A DNA stretch of 64,000 nucleotides from Micromonospora ferruginea (GCF_013694245.2 NZ_CP059322.2:5401001-5465000), one strand, 5' to 3'. Counted from the stretch's first letter, positions 11,578 through 19,724 are shown. Notes: generated by a model not told the origin, from the sequence alone. Program-made: numbers and translations.

Positions 11578-12168
11578 ATGGCCGAGATCCTCCTCTTCCA
11601 CCACCTGCAGGGGCGCACCGACGGTGTCCGCGCGCTCGCCGACGCCCTCGGCGCCGGCGGACACACCGTGCACGTCCCCGACCTGTTCGACGGCGAGTTG
11701 CCGGCCAGCGTGGAGGAGGGCTCGGCGCTCACCAAGCGGATCGGCGGCGACGCCCTCGACGAACGCGCCGACCGGATCGCCGCCGACCTGCCTCCCGATC
11801 TCGTCTACGCCGGCGTCTCCTGGGGCGCGGCCATCGCCCAGCGGCTCGCCCAGACCCGGCCCGGCGCCCGCGCCGCCCTGCTCTACGAGGCCTGCCTGCC
11901 GGTCACCGGCGAGTGGGCGATCGGCCCCTGGCCCGACGGCGTGGCGGTGCAGGTCCACGGGATGGAGCGGGACCCGTTCTTCGGGCTGGAGGGCGACGTC
12001 GACGCCGCGCGCGAGCTGGTGTCGATCGTCGGCCCGGACCGGGGCGAGCTGTTCGTCTACCCCGGTGACCGGCACCTGTTCACCGACCGCTCGCTCCCGT
12101 CGTACGACGCCGAGGCGACCGCGCTGGCGGTGAGCCGCAGCCGCGACCTGCTGGGCCGGCTGGGCTGA
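11578..12168 (+). CDS. Dienelactone hydrolase family protein
   Basis: 196 residues with an alpha/beta-hydrolase core. MAEILLFHHLQGRTDGVRAL is the first strand and oxyanion region. The nucleophile elbow is GVSWG at about 80-84, with serine where classical dienelactone hydrolases have cysteine. Asp and His candidates lie in VSIVGPDRGELFVYPGDRHLF. It is probably a cytosolic esterase with an unknown substrate. It is divergent from an ArsR-type regulator and convergent with the VOC gene. Confidence 0.85.
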   Translation: MAEILLFHHLQGRTDGVRALADALGAGGHTVHVPDLFDGELPASVEEGSALTKRIGGDALDERADRIAADLPPDLVYAGVSWGAAIAQRLAQTRPGARAALLYEACLPVTGEWAIGPWPDGVAVQVHGMERDPFFGLEGDVDAARELVSIVGPDRGELFVYPGDRHLFTDRSLPSYDAEATALAVSRSRDLLGRLG

Positions 12169-12173
12169 CGCCG

Positions 12174-12560
12174 CTACTTGTACTGCGCGATCTGGATCAG
12201 GTTGCCGCAGGTGTCGTCGAACACCGCGGTCGCCACCGGCCCCATGTCGACCGGCTCCTGGGTGAACAACACCCCGAGACCGCGCAGCCGTTCGTGCTCG
12301 GCCGCGACGTCGTCCACCGCGAACTGCGTGAGTGGGATGCCGTCGCCCGCCAGCGCCTCCTTGAACGCCTTGGCCGCCGGATGCGCGTCGGGCTCCAGCA
12401 GCAGCTCGACGCCGTCCGGCGCGTCCGGTGAGACGACGGTCAGCCAGCGGTGCTCACCGGTCGGCACGTCCGTCTTCTTCACGAAGCCCAGCACCTCGGT
12501 GTAGAAGCGCAGCGCCTTCGCCTGGTCGTCGACGTACACGCTGGTCAGGTTGATCCTCAT
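12174..12560 (-). CDS. VOC family (glyoxalase-like) protein
   Basis: 128 residues made of two beta-alpha-beta-beta-beta modules: RINLTSVYVDDQAKALRFYT, EVLGFVKKTD and the C-terminal TAVFDDTCGNLIQIAQ. The metal-ligand pattern is partly recognisable (Gln or Glu near GVELLLEP and the terminal NLIQI strand). Such proteins act as dioxygenases, isomerases or resistance proteins, and the substrate is unknown. The start ATG overlaps the stop of the upstream ArsR gene (ATGA), and AGGAG lies five bases before it, so translation is coupled. Confidence 0.88.
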   Translation of the reverse strand: MRINLTSVYVDDQAKALRFYTEVLGFVKKTDVPTGEHRWLTVVSPDAPDGVELLLEPDAHPAAKAFKEALAGDGIPLTQFAVDDVAAEHERLRGLGVLFTQEPVDMGPVATAVFDDTCGNLIQIAQYK

Positions 12561-12856
12561 GGCGTCTCCTGTCGGGGTTCGGCACCGAGCCATCGCTCGG
12601 CGACAGCACGCAGCGGCCGGGTGTCGAGGTGGTGGAACTTGTAGCGACCCTGCCGGCGCGTGATGACCAGGCCGGCGGCCTCCAGCACGTCGAGATGCTG
12701 GGAGATCGCCTGCCGGGACGAGGTGACCTGGTGCCGGGTGGCCAACCGGCCGCAGATCTCGAACAGGGTCTGACCGTCGCGTTCGGTCAGCTCGTCGAGG
12801 ATCAGGCGGCGGGTGTGGTCGGCCAGCGCCTGGTAGAGGTCACCCACCCGAACCAC
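12557..12856 (-). CDS. ArsR family transcriptional repressor
   Basis: About 99 residues forming a single winged helix: LYQALADHTRRLILDELTER, then the recognition helix TSSRQAISQHLDVLEAAGLV and the wing TRRQGRYKFHHLD. No metal-binding cysteine pair is visible, so it senses something other than classical soft metals. The start is uncertain. A TTG at 12865 lies inside the operator, so I prefer the GTG at 12856, which would give a nearly leaderless mRNA. The gene is cotranscribed with the VOC gene. Confidence 0.85.
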   Translation of the reverse strand: MVRVGDLYQALADHTRRLILDELTERDGQTLFEICGRLATRHQVTSSRQAISQHLDVLEAAGLVITRRQGRYKFHHLDTRPLRAVAERWLGAEPRQETP

Positions 12857-12859
12857 AAT

Positions 12860-12879
12860 AGGCAAGTAATCACTTGCCT
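12860..12879. promoter_or_regulatory. ArsR operator (perfect inverted repeat)
   Basis: AGGCAAGT-AATC-ACTTGCCT has eight-base arms with a four-base centre. It lies directly over the 5' end of the ArsR-VOC operon, where the regulator would block transcription. Confidence 0.75.
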
Positions 12880-13204
12880 ACAAGGGGACCGGCAGAGGCA
12901 CCTCTCCTCGAATCACCCGCTCCGCCAACACCGCCCGCTCGGAGTGGAGTTGGCTGTCGCCCAGCAGGTGGCCGGGCAGGTTTATGCAACGCTGGCCCGG
13001 CACCGCGGAACACACCGGACAGCGGAGGAACAAGCCACCCGACGGCACCAGCTCAATACCCTGCGACAAGGCCGCCCGGCCCACCGTCACGATGGCCGCG
13101 TACAGCTCGTAGTCCTGGTGTCGGGTAGCGGCTGCGGCGATCTCTCGCATGCCCTCCCAGAACCGCTCGGCAGCCCTGGGCTCGTTCAATTCGAAATGCA
13201 TCAT
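12878..13204 (-). CDS. Phage-type zinc-finger protein
   Basis: 108 residues. The C-terminal half carries CPVCSAVPGQRC with Cys62, Cys65 and Cys73, followed by H at 87 in a HSER context. This CPxCxAxPGxxC...H..R pattern is common in actinophage and integrative-element proteins (phage DNA-binding zinc finger). The N-terminal half is helical (FWEGMREIAAAATRHQDYEL). The start is at the double ATG at 13204, with GGGGA just upstream. It ends within the ArsR operator. It belongs with VapBC to a small accessory patch. Confidence 0.65.
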   Translation of the reverse strand: MMHFELNEPRAAERFWEGMREIAAAATRHQDYELYAAIVTVGRAALSQGIELVPSGGLFLRCPVCSAVPGQRCINLPGHLLGDSQLHSERAVLAERVIRGEVPLPVPL

Positions 13205-13413
13205 CGGGCGTCCCCGCACTCGGTCGGACCAAACGCCGTACGCGTGACGTCTGCACGTCCGCCGGGCTCTACTGAGGATCGAGGTCAGCGGGCGTGTGTG
13301 CTGGTGGGCCGGAGGTACCACCATGCGAACCACCCCGCGACGATCGCCGGTGACCCGCTTCCACTGAGGTTGGCCGGCCCAGGGACCTCAGGCCGATTCT
13401 CGGGTGGCCCTTG

Positions 13414-13815
13414 TCAGGACACCGCGAGCAGTCGGAACTCGCAACGGACGCCGCTGGCCTTGGCGAGCCGACCATCTCCGGTCACGAGTGGGCAGGCCAA
13501 CAACTCCGCCGCCGCGACGTAGGCCGCGTCGTACGCCGTGACATTGCCCCGCAACTGCCACATCCGGTCGAGCAGCATCGCGATGTCAACGTCATCGATG
13601 ACCAACGAGGGCAGGGTGTCGATCGCCTCCTGAGCCCGGGCAAGGCCCAGCTTCCCACCGAGGACCTTGCCCCTGATCACCGACATGACCTCGACCAGAA
13701 GATGACTCGGAGCGGCCCAGTGCGGATCTCCGGTCAGCTCCGCCCGCGCCGCGTCGCCGACCGGCCCGTCGTCAACCACGGCATCGGCCAGAACCGACGC
13801 ATCAATGACGATCAT
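13414..13815 (-). CDS. vapC: PIN-domain ribonuclease toxin VapC
   Basis: 133 residues of the PIN fold. The acidic metal site is shown by MIVIDASVLADAVVD (Asp5), the conserved Glu in SHLLVEVMSVIRG, the segment TAYDAAYVAAAELLACPLVT and GDGRLAK. Such toxins cleave tRNA or rRNA. The start ATG at 13815 overlaps the antitoxin stop as ATGA, which overrides the longer frame beginning at 13830. It is free-standing, with no other mobile genes apart from the zinc-finger protein. Confidence 0.92.
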   Translation of the reverse strand: MIVIDASVLADAVVDDGPVGDAARAELTGDPHWAAPSHLLVEVMSVIRGKVLGGKLGLARAQEAIDTLPSLVIDDVDIAMLLDRMWQLRGNVTAYDAAYVAAAELLACPLVTGDGRLAKASGVRCEFRLLAVS

Positions 13816-14066
13816 GCGGCGCTTCCCCATGGTCCGCGCTGCTCCCGCTGGTCATTCAACTCGCCCGCGCTTTCCCCCGGTAGGGAGCGAGCACCGTCCG
13901 ATCGGCCGGCGAAGCGATCGAGGGCCGCCGTGTTGCGCAGCCGCCGAGCCTGCGTCTCCACCAGATCCAGCAGGTACGCCTGGAGTGACTGCCCACGCGC
14001 CTTGGCCTGCGCCGCCAGGGCGTCTCGCACTTCTTCCGGCACGTCCCGAATCTGGAGAGCAACCAT
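13812..14066 (-). CDS. vapB: VapB-type antitoxin (ribbon-helix-helix / FitA-like)
   Basis: 84 residues beginning MVALQIRDVPEEVRDALAAQ, a FitA/Arc-like ribbon-helix-helix DNA-binding N terminus, with an arginine-rich middle and a disordered C-terminal tail that would occupy the VapC active site. The ATG at 14066 is six bases after a CATAAT -10 hexamer, so the message is probably leaderless. An in-frame ATG at 14081 lies upstream of that hexamer and is less likely. Confidence 0.88.
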   Translation of the reverse strand: MVALQIRDVPEEVRDALAAQAKARGQSLQAYLLDLVETQARRLRNTAALDRFAGRSDGARSLPGESAGELNDQREQRGPWGSAA

Positions 14067-14081
14067 GCATTCATTATGCAT
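14065..14081 (-). promoter_or_regulatory. vapBC operator and -10
   Basis: ATGCAT (14065-14070) is repeated as ATGCAT (14076-14081) around TCATT, forming a palindrome. On the minus strand it contains CATAAT at 14079-14074, a good -10. Ribbon-helix-helix antitoxins autoregulate by binding such dyads. Confidence 0.55.
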
Positions 14082-14431
14082 GCGGCATCACTCGCTGGCC
14101 AGGAAGACTCGAAGCCGCGACCAACCGGTTCGTATGACGACTGCGGCAGGCTTCGTCGTCGGACCACAGGTCGAGTGCCTCCCGCATCGACCCGCACTAC
14201 CGAGCTGCGGCCGCTCAGGCGTCGGTCCGACGTAGCGCCCGTAAGCAGTCACGGACATGCCTGTCGTCCTAGTCGCCCGGCGCGCTGGGCTGGCCCGGTG
14301 TTCACCGGACAGATATAGCTCAAACTACACAGAGCCGAGCCCGATCATGACCTATCCGGCGAACGGGCGAAGCCCTATGCCTCGGTCATGCGAACCACGG
14401 AAGCGCACGTCAACAGCTAGGTGACGTTAAG
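14082..14431. other. Gene-free stretch between vapB and tRNA-Ala
   Basis: I find no convincing gene, RNA or hairpin here. Base composition is less GC-rich than the surroundings. The stretch abuts the 3' end of tRNA-Ala, a common integration target, but I could not find a second copy of the tRNA end that would mark an att repeat. Confidence 0.5.
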
Positions 14432-14507
14432 TGGTGGAGCCCAGGGGACTCGAACCCCTAACCCCTGCCTTGCAAAGGCAGTGCTCTGCCAGTTGAGCTA
14501 GGGCCCC
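14432..14507 (-). tRNA. tRNA-Ala (anticodon TGC)
   Basis: The minus strand gives acceptor GGGGCCC/GGGCTCC, D-arm AGCTCAACTGGCAGAGC, anticodon stem CTGCC/GGCAG around TTTGCAA (anticodon TGC), T-arm GGGGTTCGAGTCCCC and an encoded CCA at 14432-14434. It is 76 nt with CCA. Its 3' end faces the VapBC patch. Confidence 0.96.
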
Positions 14508-14537
14508 GTGTCGGGCGGGAACCGCCCGGTGTGGCGC

Positions 14538-14666
14538 TCAGCGCAGGTCGGGCGCGGTGGTGGCCTCGTGCCAGAGGGCGCGCTCGTCGTTCGAGGCCTT
14601 GACCTTCTTGGCCACGACGGCGGCGACGCCGACGATGCCGGCAAGGATCAGGAGCTTCTTGAACAT
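14538..14666 (-). CDS. DLW-39 family small protein, 42 aa
   Basis: The frame MFKKLLILAGIVGVAAVVAK is followed by a basic stretch and ends ALWHEATTAPDLR. A hydrophobic N-terminal helix, the LWHEAT box and the position between the tRNA-Ala and tRNA-Ile genes downstream of gyrA match the actinobacterial DLW-39 family. The canonical Asp of DLW is replaced by Ala here. It is probably membrane-anchored with unknown function. The ATG at 14666 gives the family length of about 40. Confidence 0.85.
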   Translation of the reverse strand: MFKKLLILAGIVGVAAVVAKKVKASNDERALWHEATTAPDLR

Positions 14667-14709
14667 GGGCTTGACCCCTCGCGCTCGACTGGCGTCGGAC
14701 GATGTGCGG

Positions 14710-14783
14710 TGGGGCTAGCTGGAATCGAACCAGCGACCTCAGAGTTATCAGCTCTGCGCTCTAACCGACTGAGCTATAGCCCC
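14710..14783 (-). tRNA. tRNA-Ile (anticodon GAT)
   Basis: Acceptor GGGGCTA/TAGCCCC with discriminator A, D-arm AGCTCAGTCGGTTAGAGC, anticodon stem CAGAG/CTCTG around CTGATAA (anticodon GAT), and T-arm GCTGGTTCGATTCCAGC. CCA is not encoded. It is the usual neighbour of tRNA-Ala downstream of gyrA in actinobacteria. Confidence 0.96.
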
Positions 14784-14885
14784 GCGTAGCGACGAGCAAG
14801 GTTAACCCATCGCCGCCAGCGCGCCCAAATCGGGGGGCCCGTGGCGGAAACACCTCGTCGCCACCACGAACCTACCCGGACGCGC

Positions 14886-14923
14886 GACGCCGGGGCGACC
14901 GCTTTACGCGGTGCCCCGGCGTC
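14886..14923 (-). terminator. Strong two-part hairpin after the gyr operon
   Basis: GACGCCGGGGC pairs with GCCCCGGCGTC, with an inner ACCGC/GCGGT stem and loop TTTAC. It is placed just beyond the DUF3566 stop. There is no clear U-tract, as is usual in actinomycete terminators. Confidence 0.75.
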
Positions 14924-14929
14924 GTCGGA

Positions 14930-15868
14930 TCAGTCCCGTTCGGCGAGCGTCAGCTCGATCCCGCCGACCAGGTCGGCGCAGACGTTGTAGACGAACGCGC
15001 TCAGCGTGGCCAACGCGGTGAACAGCACGACGTTGACCAGGCCGATCAGCGCCGACGTCAGGATCACGCCCTTGGCCGTGACGCGGAAGCCACCGCCGCC
15101 GCTCTGGCCGCCGGCGTTCACCAGGTCGGTCAGGCTGTCGTTGACGCTCTTGAACACCCCCATCGCGTCGAGCGCGAGGTAGAGCACCGAGGTGGCCACG
15201 ACCACCACGATGAAGAGCACCACCGAGACCGCGAATGCGAACTTCATCACGGACCACGGGTCGATGCGCTTCAGGTTCAGCCGGGCCCGGCGCGGTCCGC
15301 GCGAGGCGGCCGAGCTGACCGAGGTACGCGCGGCGCGTACCGCCTCGCCCACGCGCGCGGCCCCGACCGCCGCCGCCCCGCCGATGCCCGGCGGCAGGCC
15401 GCCCCCGTTGGCGGGGCGACCCTGGGCGGTGCCGGTGCCTGCGCCGGGTCCGCCGCCGGTCGGGCGGGCGGCCTCCGGCGTCACCTTCGGCGCGGTGCCC
15501 AGGCCGGCGCCGATGCGCGGCTGGGTGCCGGTCGTCCCGGTGGACGGCCGGGCGGTCGCGGTCGCCTTGGTCGGCGGTGTGCTCGTGGCGGGCCTGGCCG
15601 CGGCCGGGGCCGCCAGGCCGTCGGCCGACGTCGGCGCGTCGACCTTGGTCTCGGTCGCCTCACGGGATTCCGAGCCCTCGGTCGGCTTGTCGGGGGGCGG
15701 GGCCATGCCGGGGGCCCGGGTGAACTTCGGGGCAGGCGCGTCGGCGGGGACCGTGGCCCGGCCCACAGCCGCGCGGCCGGTCGCTGGTGTGCCGCTCTGC
15801 GCGGCATCCTCCTCGACCGGGGTGGCCGAGGTCCCCTTGTTCCCCGACTTCGCCTGTGTCTCCGTCAT
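14930..15868 (-). CDS. DUF3566 membrane protein
   Basis: 312 residues. The first 195 or so are low-complexity (Ala, Pro, Thr, Gly) and probably a disordered cytoplasmic tail. The C-terminal 120 form the DUF3566 domain with two helices (FAFAVSVVLFIVVVVATSVL and ALIGLVNVVLFTALATLSAF) separated by a loop. The family always follows gyrA in actinobacteria, and its role is unknown. The ATG at 15868 is three bases after the gyrA stop, and a TTG one codon earlier is possible. It is cotranscribed with gyrA. Confidence 0.9.
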   Translation of the reverse strand: MTETQAKSGNKGTSATPVEEDAAQSGTPATGRAAVGRATVPADAPAPKFTRAPGMAPPPDKPTEGSESREATETKVDAPTSADGLAAPAAARPATSTPPTKATATARPSTGTTGTQPRIGAGLGTAPKVTPEAARPTGGGPGAGTGTAQGRPANGGGLPPGIGGAAAVGAARVGEAVRAARTSVSSAASRGPRRARLNLKRIDPWSVMKFAFAVSVVLFIVVVVATSVLYLALDAMGVFKSVNDSLTDLVNAGGQSGGGGFRVTAKGVILTSALIGLVNVVLFTALATLSAFVYNVCADLVGGIELTLAERD

Positions 15869-15871
15869 CAA

Positions 15872-18800
15872 CTAGTCCTGTTCGTCAGGCTCGTCGGCAT
15901 TGCGAGCAATCGCCACGATAGTCACGCCGTCCGGGAGGTCCATCAGCTTGACCCCCATTGTGTTCCGGTCACGCGTACGGCGTACAGGCTTCACCGGAGT
16001 CCGGATGACGCCGCCGTTGCTCGTGATGGCGAACAGCTCGTCCTCCGGATCGATCACGGCCGCGCCGACCAGACCACCCCGTCGCTCGGTGATCTTGGCA
16101 GTCAACACGCCTTTACCTCCCCGGCCCTGGACCGGGTATTCCTCGATCGGGGTACGTTTCGCGTAGCCCCCGTTCGTCGCGACCAGAACGTCCAGACCTT
16201 CCCGGACGACCTCGACGGCGAGCAACTCGTCCTCACCGCTGAAGCGCATCCCGATCACCCCCGAGGTGGCGCGGCCCATCGGACGCAGGGCCTCGTCGGT
16301 GGCGTTGAAGCGGATCGCCTGCGCGTTCTTCGAAACCAGCAACAGGTCGTCCTCCGGCGCCACCAGGACCGCACCGACCAGCTCGTCCTCATCGCGCAGG
16401 TTGACCGCGATGATGCCGCCGGAACGGTTGGAGTCGAACTCCTCGAGCCGCGTCTTCTTCACCAGGCCGTTCTTCGTGGCCAGTACCAGGTAGGGCGCCA
16501 CCTGGTAGTTCGGGATTTCGATGATCTGCGCGATCTGCTCGTCCGGTTGGAACGCGAGCAGGTTGGCCACGTGCTGGCCCTTGGCCACCCTACTGGCCTC
16601 GGGAAGCTCGTACGCCTTCGCCCGGTAGACCCGACCCTTGTTCGTGAAGAACAGGATCCAGTCGTGGGTAGAGCATACGAAGAAGTGACTCACGATGTCG
16701 TCCTGCCGGAGCGTCGCCCCGCTCACGCCCTTGCCGCCACGGCGCTGCGACCGGTAGAGGTCGACCTTCGTCCGCTTCGCGTACCCGGTGCGGGTGATCG
16801 TCACGACCACGTCCTCGCGGGCGATAAGGTCCTCCATCGAGACCTCGCCGTCGAACGGGATGATCTTGGTGCGCCGGTCGTCACCCCACTTGGCGACGAT
16901 CTCGCCCAGCTCGTCGGAGACGATCTTCCGCTGCCGCTCCGGCTTGGCCAGGATGTCCTTGAGATCGGCGATCTCCACCTCGAGCTTGGCCAGGTCGTCC
17001 AGGATCCGCTGACGCTCCAGCGCGGCCAGGCGGCGTAGCTGCATGTCCAGGATCGCGGTCGCCTGGACCTCGTCGATCTCCAGCAGCCGGATCAGGCCCT
17101 GCCGCGCGTCCTCCACGGTGGGCGAGCGCCGGATCAGCGCGATCACCTCGTCCAGGGCGTCCAACGCCTTGGACAGGCCCCGCAGGATGTGCGCCCGCTC
17201 CTCCGCCTTGCGCAGCCGGAACGCGGTCCGCCGGCGGATGACCTCGATCTGGTGCTCGACGTAGTAGCGGATGAACTGCGCCAGGTTGAGCGTGCGCGGC
17301 ACCCCGTCGACCAGCGCCAGCATGTTGGCGCCGAACGTCTCCTGGAGCTGGGTGTGCTTGTAGAGGTTGTTCAGCACCACCTTGGCGACCGCGTCACGCT
17401 TGAGCACCAGCACGATCCGCATGCCGGTACGCCCGGAGGACTCGTCCCGGATGTCGGCGATGCCGGCGAGCTTGCCCTCCTTGATCAGCTCGGCGATCCG
17501 CTCGGCGAGGTTGTCCGGGTTGACCTGGTAGGGCAGCTCGCTGACCACCAGCGCCGGCCGGCCCCGCTTGTCCTCCTCGACCTCGACCACCGCGCGCATC
17601 CGGATCGAGCCGCGCCCGGTCCGGTAGGCGTCCTGGATGGCCTGTTGCCCGACGATCAGGCCGTGGGTCGGGAAGTCCGGGCCCTTGACGATCTCCAGCA
17701 GGGCTTCCAGCGTGGTCGCCTCGTCGGCCTCCGGGTTCTCCAGGCACCACTGCACCGCCGCGCCGATCTCCCGCAGGTTGTGCGGCGGGATCTTGGTGGC
17801 CATGCCGACCGCGATGCCCTCGGAGCCGTTGATCAGCAGGTTCGGGATCCGCGACGGCAGGATCGTGGGCTCCTTGGCCCGGCCGTCGTAGTTGTCCTGG
17901 AGGTCGACGGTGTCCTCGTCGATGTCCCGCAGCATCTCCATGGCCAGCGGGTCGAGCTTGCACTCGGTGTTGTGGCTGACGAAACCGTCGGAGACGAAGG
18001 AGTGGTCGTCGGTGTCGACCCGGATGCTGTAGACCGGCCGGGCCCCCGCGTCGGTGACCTCGGTCACCTCGGCGTAGTAGAACCGGCCGTCGACCAACGG
18101 CTCGACCACGTCGAGGATCCCCGGCTCGGTGATCCGGGCGGCGATCTCGTCGCGGTCCCGCTCCCACCGTTCCACTCGGTCCACGTTGTGCCGACGCAGC
18201 CAGTCGCGCTCGGTCCAGCGCGTCGCGCCGTGCTCCCGGATGAAGTCACCGACGAACGGCACCATGTCGCCGGAGAGCGCGGTGCTGGTCGCCGGCACCG
18301 AGGCCAGCTCCGACTCCAGCTTGGCCTGCTTGCGGCCGAGGAACCCGACGTGGGCGGCGAAGATCCGCGCGTCGCGCCGGTTGGTGATCACGACCTTGAT
18401 CTCGCCGTCCTCGTACCGGCACTGCCGGCTGATGACGCCGAACTCCAGCAGGAGCTGCTGCACCTCGCGGGCCAGGCGCTCACTGCGGGTCGAGTACGAG
18501 ACCTGGATCGTGTGGCGCGGCAGCAGCGACGACGAGCCGTCGCCCTCGAACAGCGCCTGGAGGAAGGCCCGCTTCACCGCGGCCGGCCCACGCCAGACGA
18601 ACTCCGGCACGAACTTGGCGGCGCTACGCGCGCCGACCAGCTCGCCAAGAGCAGATCCCGCAAAATCGGAGATCCATCCCCGTAGCTTGTGCAGCGTCTT
18701 ACCAGTAACGGTCGTCTCGGTGCCGACCCAGCGCCGACCGCCGACCGCGAGGTCGTAGGCGGCGAGGACCCGGACGAAGAACTCCCGGTCGCAGTTGTCG

Positions 18801-19648
18801 AAGCCAACCCGGTCACCGGAGGTCCAACCCTCACTCACGTAGGCACCCGCAAGCACGGCCGCCTCGACGTGCTCCAGCATCGGGTAGCCGATCTCGTCCG
18901 GCACGGTGCGCTGGAGGACCACGCGGTCACCGCGTGAAACCTCGGCGAGCAGCTTCCAGAGCAGGGTCGGCACGCCGGCCACGTTCACCAGACAGAGCAC
19001 CGGGTGGTTGTGGGTGCCGGTCAGCTCGTACCCCTCGCGGGTACGCAGCCGCAGCGTGGGGTGCTCGCCGGAGTGGAAGAACTTCGAGGCGCGGACCAGG
19101 TCGCCGTTGCGATCGCGGACCTTGAGCTCAATGTCGGTCTCGCTGCTCGGCGCGGCGTCCGGCACGACGTCGCCCATCCGGACACTGCCATCAAAAGTAC
19201 GAATACGGACATCTGCCGTAACGCAGTACCTCATCGCGGCGGCCGGGTCGTTACCGGGCGAACCGAAGTTGCCGTTGCCGTCGACCAGCGGGTAGCGCAG
19301 CGACCACGGCTGCGCCATCCGGACCAGCGCGTCGTAGATGGCCGAGTCGCCGTGCGGGTGGAACTGGCCCATCACGTCACCGACGACGCGGGAGCACTTC
19401 ACGTAGCCGCGGTCCGGCCGGTAGCCGGAGTCGAACATGGCGTAGAGGATCTTGCGGTGGACCGGCTTGAGCCCGTCCCGGACGTCCGGCAGGGCGCGCC
19501 CGACGATGACGCTCATCGCGTAGTCGAGGTACGAGCGCTGCATCTCGACCTCGAGGCCGACCGGCTCGATCCGGTCGTGCTGGACGACCGCGGTCGGTGT
19601 CTCCGGGGTCTCCGGCTCGTTCGGGGTGGACTCGGGAGTATCGGTCAC
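15872..19648 (-). CDS. gyrA: DNA gyrase subunit A precursor containing an intein
   Basis: 1258 residues, of which 419 are an intein. The mature protein would be 839 residues, normal for actinobacterial GyrA. It is the breakage-reunion subunit that introduces negative supercoils with GyrB. The catalytic tyrosine is Tyr141 in AAAMRY, immediately before the intein, and the chain resumes TECKLDPLAM. The GyrA box QRRGGKG and the C-terminal beta-pinwheel repeats (for example GKGVLTAK and GGVIRTPV) are intact. The first 25 residues are a Pro/Thr/Glu-rich extension. Two DnaA boxes lie upstream, before gyrB. Confidence 0.97.
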   Translation of the reverse strand: MTDTPESTPNEPETPETPTAVVQHDRIEPVGLEVEMQRSYLDYAMSVIVGRALPDVRDGLKPVHRKILYAMFDSGYRPDRGYVKCSRVVGDVMGQFHPHGDSAIYDALVRMAQPWSLRYPLVDGNGNFGSPGNDPAAAMRYCVTADVRIRTFDGSVRMGDVVPDAAPSSETDIELKVRDRNGDLVRASKFFHSGEHPTLRLRTREGYELTGTHNHPVLCLVNVAGVPTLLWKLLAEVSRGDRVVLQRTVPDEIGYPMLEHVEAAVLAGAYVSEGWTSGDRVGFDNCDREFFVRVLAAYDLAVGGRRWVGTETTVTGKTLHKLRGWISDFAGSALGELVGARSAAKFVPEFVWRGPAAVKRAFLQALFEGDGSSSLLPRHTIQVSYSTRSERLAREVQQLLLEFGVISRQCRYEDGEIKVVITNRRDARIFAAHVGFLGRKQAKLESELASVPATSTALSGDMVPFVGDFIREHGATRWTERDWLRRHNVDRVERWERDRDEIAARITEPGILDVVEPLVDGRFYYAEVTEVTDAGARPVYSIRVDTDDHSFVSDGFVSHNTECKLDPLAMEMLRDIDEDTVDLQDNYDGRAKEPTILPSRIPNLLINGSEGIAVGMATKIPPHNLREIGAAVQWCLENPEADEATTLEALLEIVKGPDFPTHGLIVGQQAIQDAYRTGRGSIRMRAVVEVEEDKRGRPALVVSELPYQVNPDNLAERIAELIKEGKLAGIADIRDESSGRTGMRIVLVLKRDAVAKVVLNNLYKHTQLQETFGANMLALVDGVPRTLNLAQFIRYYVEHQIEVIRRRTAFRLRKAEERAHILRGLSKALDALDEVIALIRRSPTVEDARQGLIRLLEIDEVQATAILDMQLRRLAALERQRILDDLAKLEVEIADLKDILAKPERQRKIVSDELGEIVAKWGDDRRTKIIPFDGEVSMEDLIAREDVVVTITRTGYAKRTKVDLYRSQRRGGKGVSGATLRQDDIVSHFFVCSTHDWILFFTNKGRVYRAKAYELPEASRVAKGQHVANLLAFQPDEQIAQIIEIPNYQVAPYLVLATKNGLVKKTRLEEFDSNRSGGIIAVNLRDEDELVGAVLVAPEDDLLLVSKNAQAIRFNATDEALRPMGRATSGVIGMRFSGEDELLAVEVVREGLDVLVATNGGYAKRTPIEEYPVQGRGGKGVLTAKITERRGGLVGAAVIDPEDELFAITSNGGVIRTPVKPVRRTRDRNTMGVKLMDLPDGVTIVAIARNADEPDEQD
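17969..19225 (-). mobile_element. GyrA intein with LAGLIDADG homing endonuclease
   Basis: 419 residues, GyrA residues 142-560. It begins with Cys (CVTADVRIRT, block A), has block B TGTHNHPV at intein residues 69-76, block F ending DDHSFVSDGFVSHN, and Thr as the +1 extein residue. The central part carries two endonuclease motifs, LAGAYVSEG (125-133) and LQALFEGDG (222-230), so it is a full-length rather than a mini intein. The site is the same one, directly after the catalytic tyrosine, that is used by mycobacterial GyrA inteins. Splicing is required for a functional gyrase. Confidence 0.95.
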
Positions 19649-19684
19649 TGTTAACCCTTATCAGACTCAGAGTCGTGATCTAGC

Positions 19685-19724
19685 TGTGGATAACGGCTGT
19701 GGAAAGCGGCCAGGCTGTGGATAA
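19685..19724. promoter_or_regulatory. Two perfect DnaA boxes between gyrB and gyrA
   Basis: TGTGGATAA, the reverse complement of TTATCCACA, occurs at 19685-19693 and 19716-19724, 31 bp apart and in the same orientation. The 132-bp gyrB-gyrA space is where a gyrA promoter would lie, so DnaA may influence gyrA expression. Confidence 0.75.
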
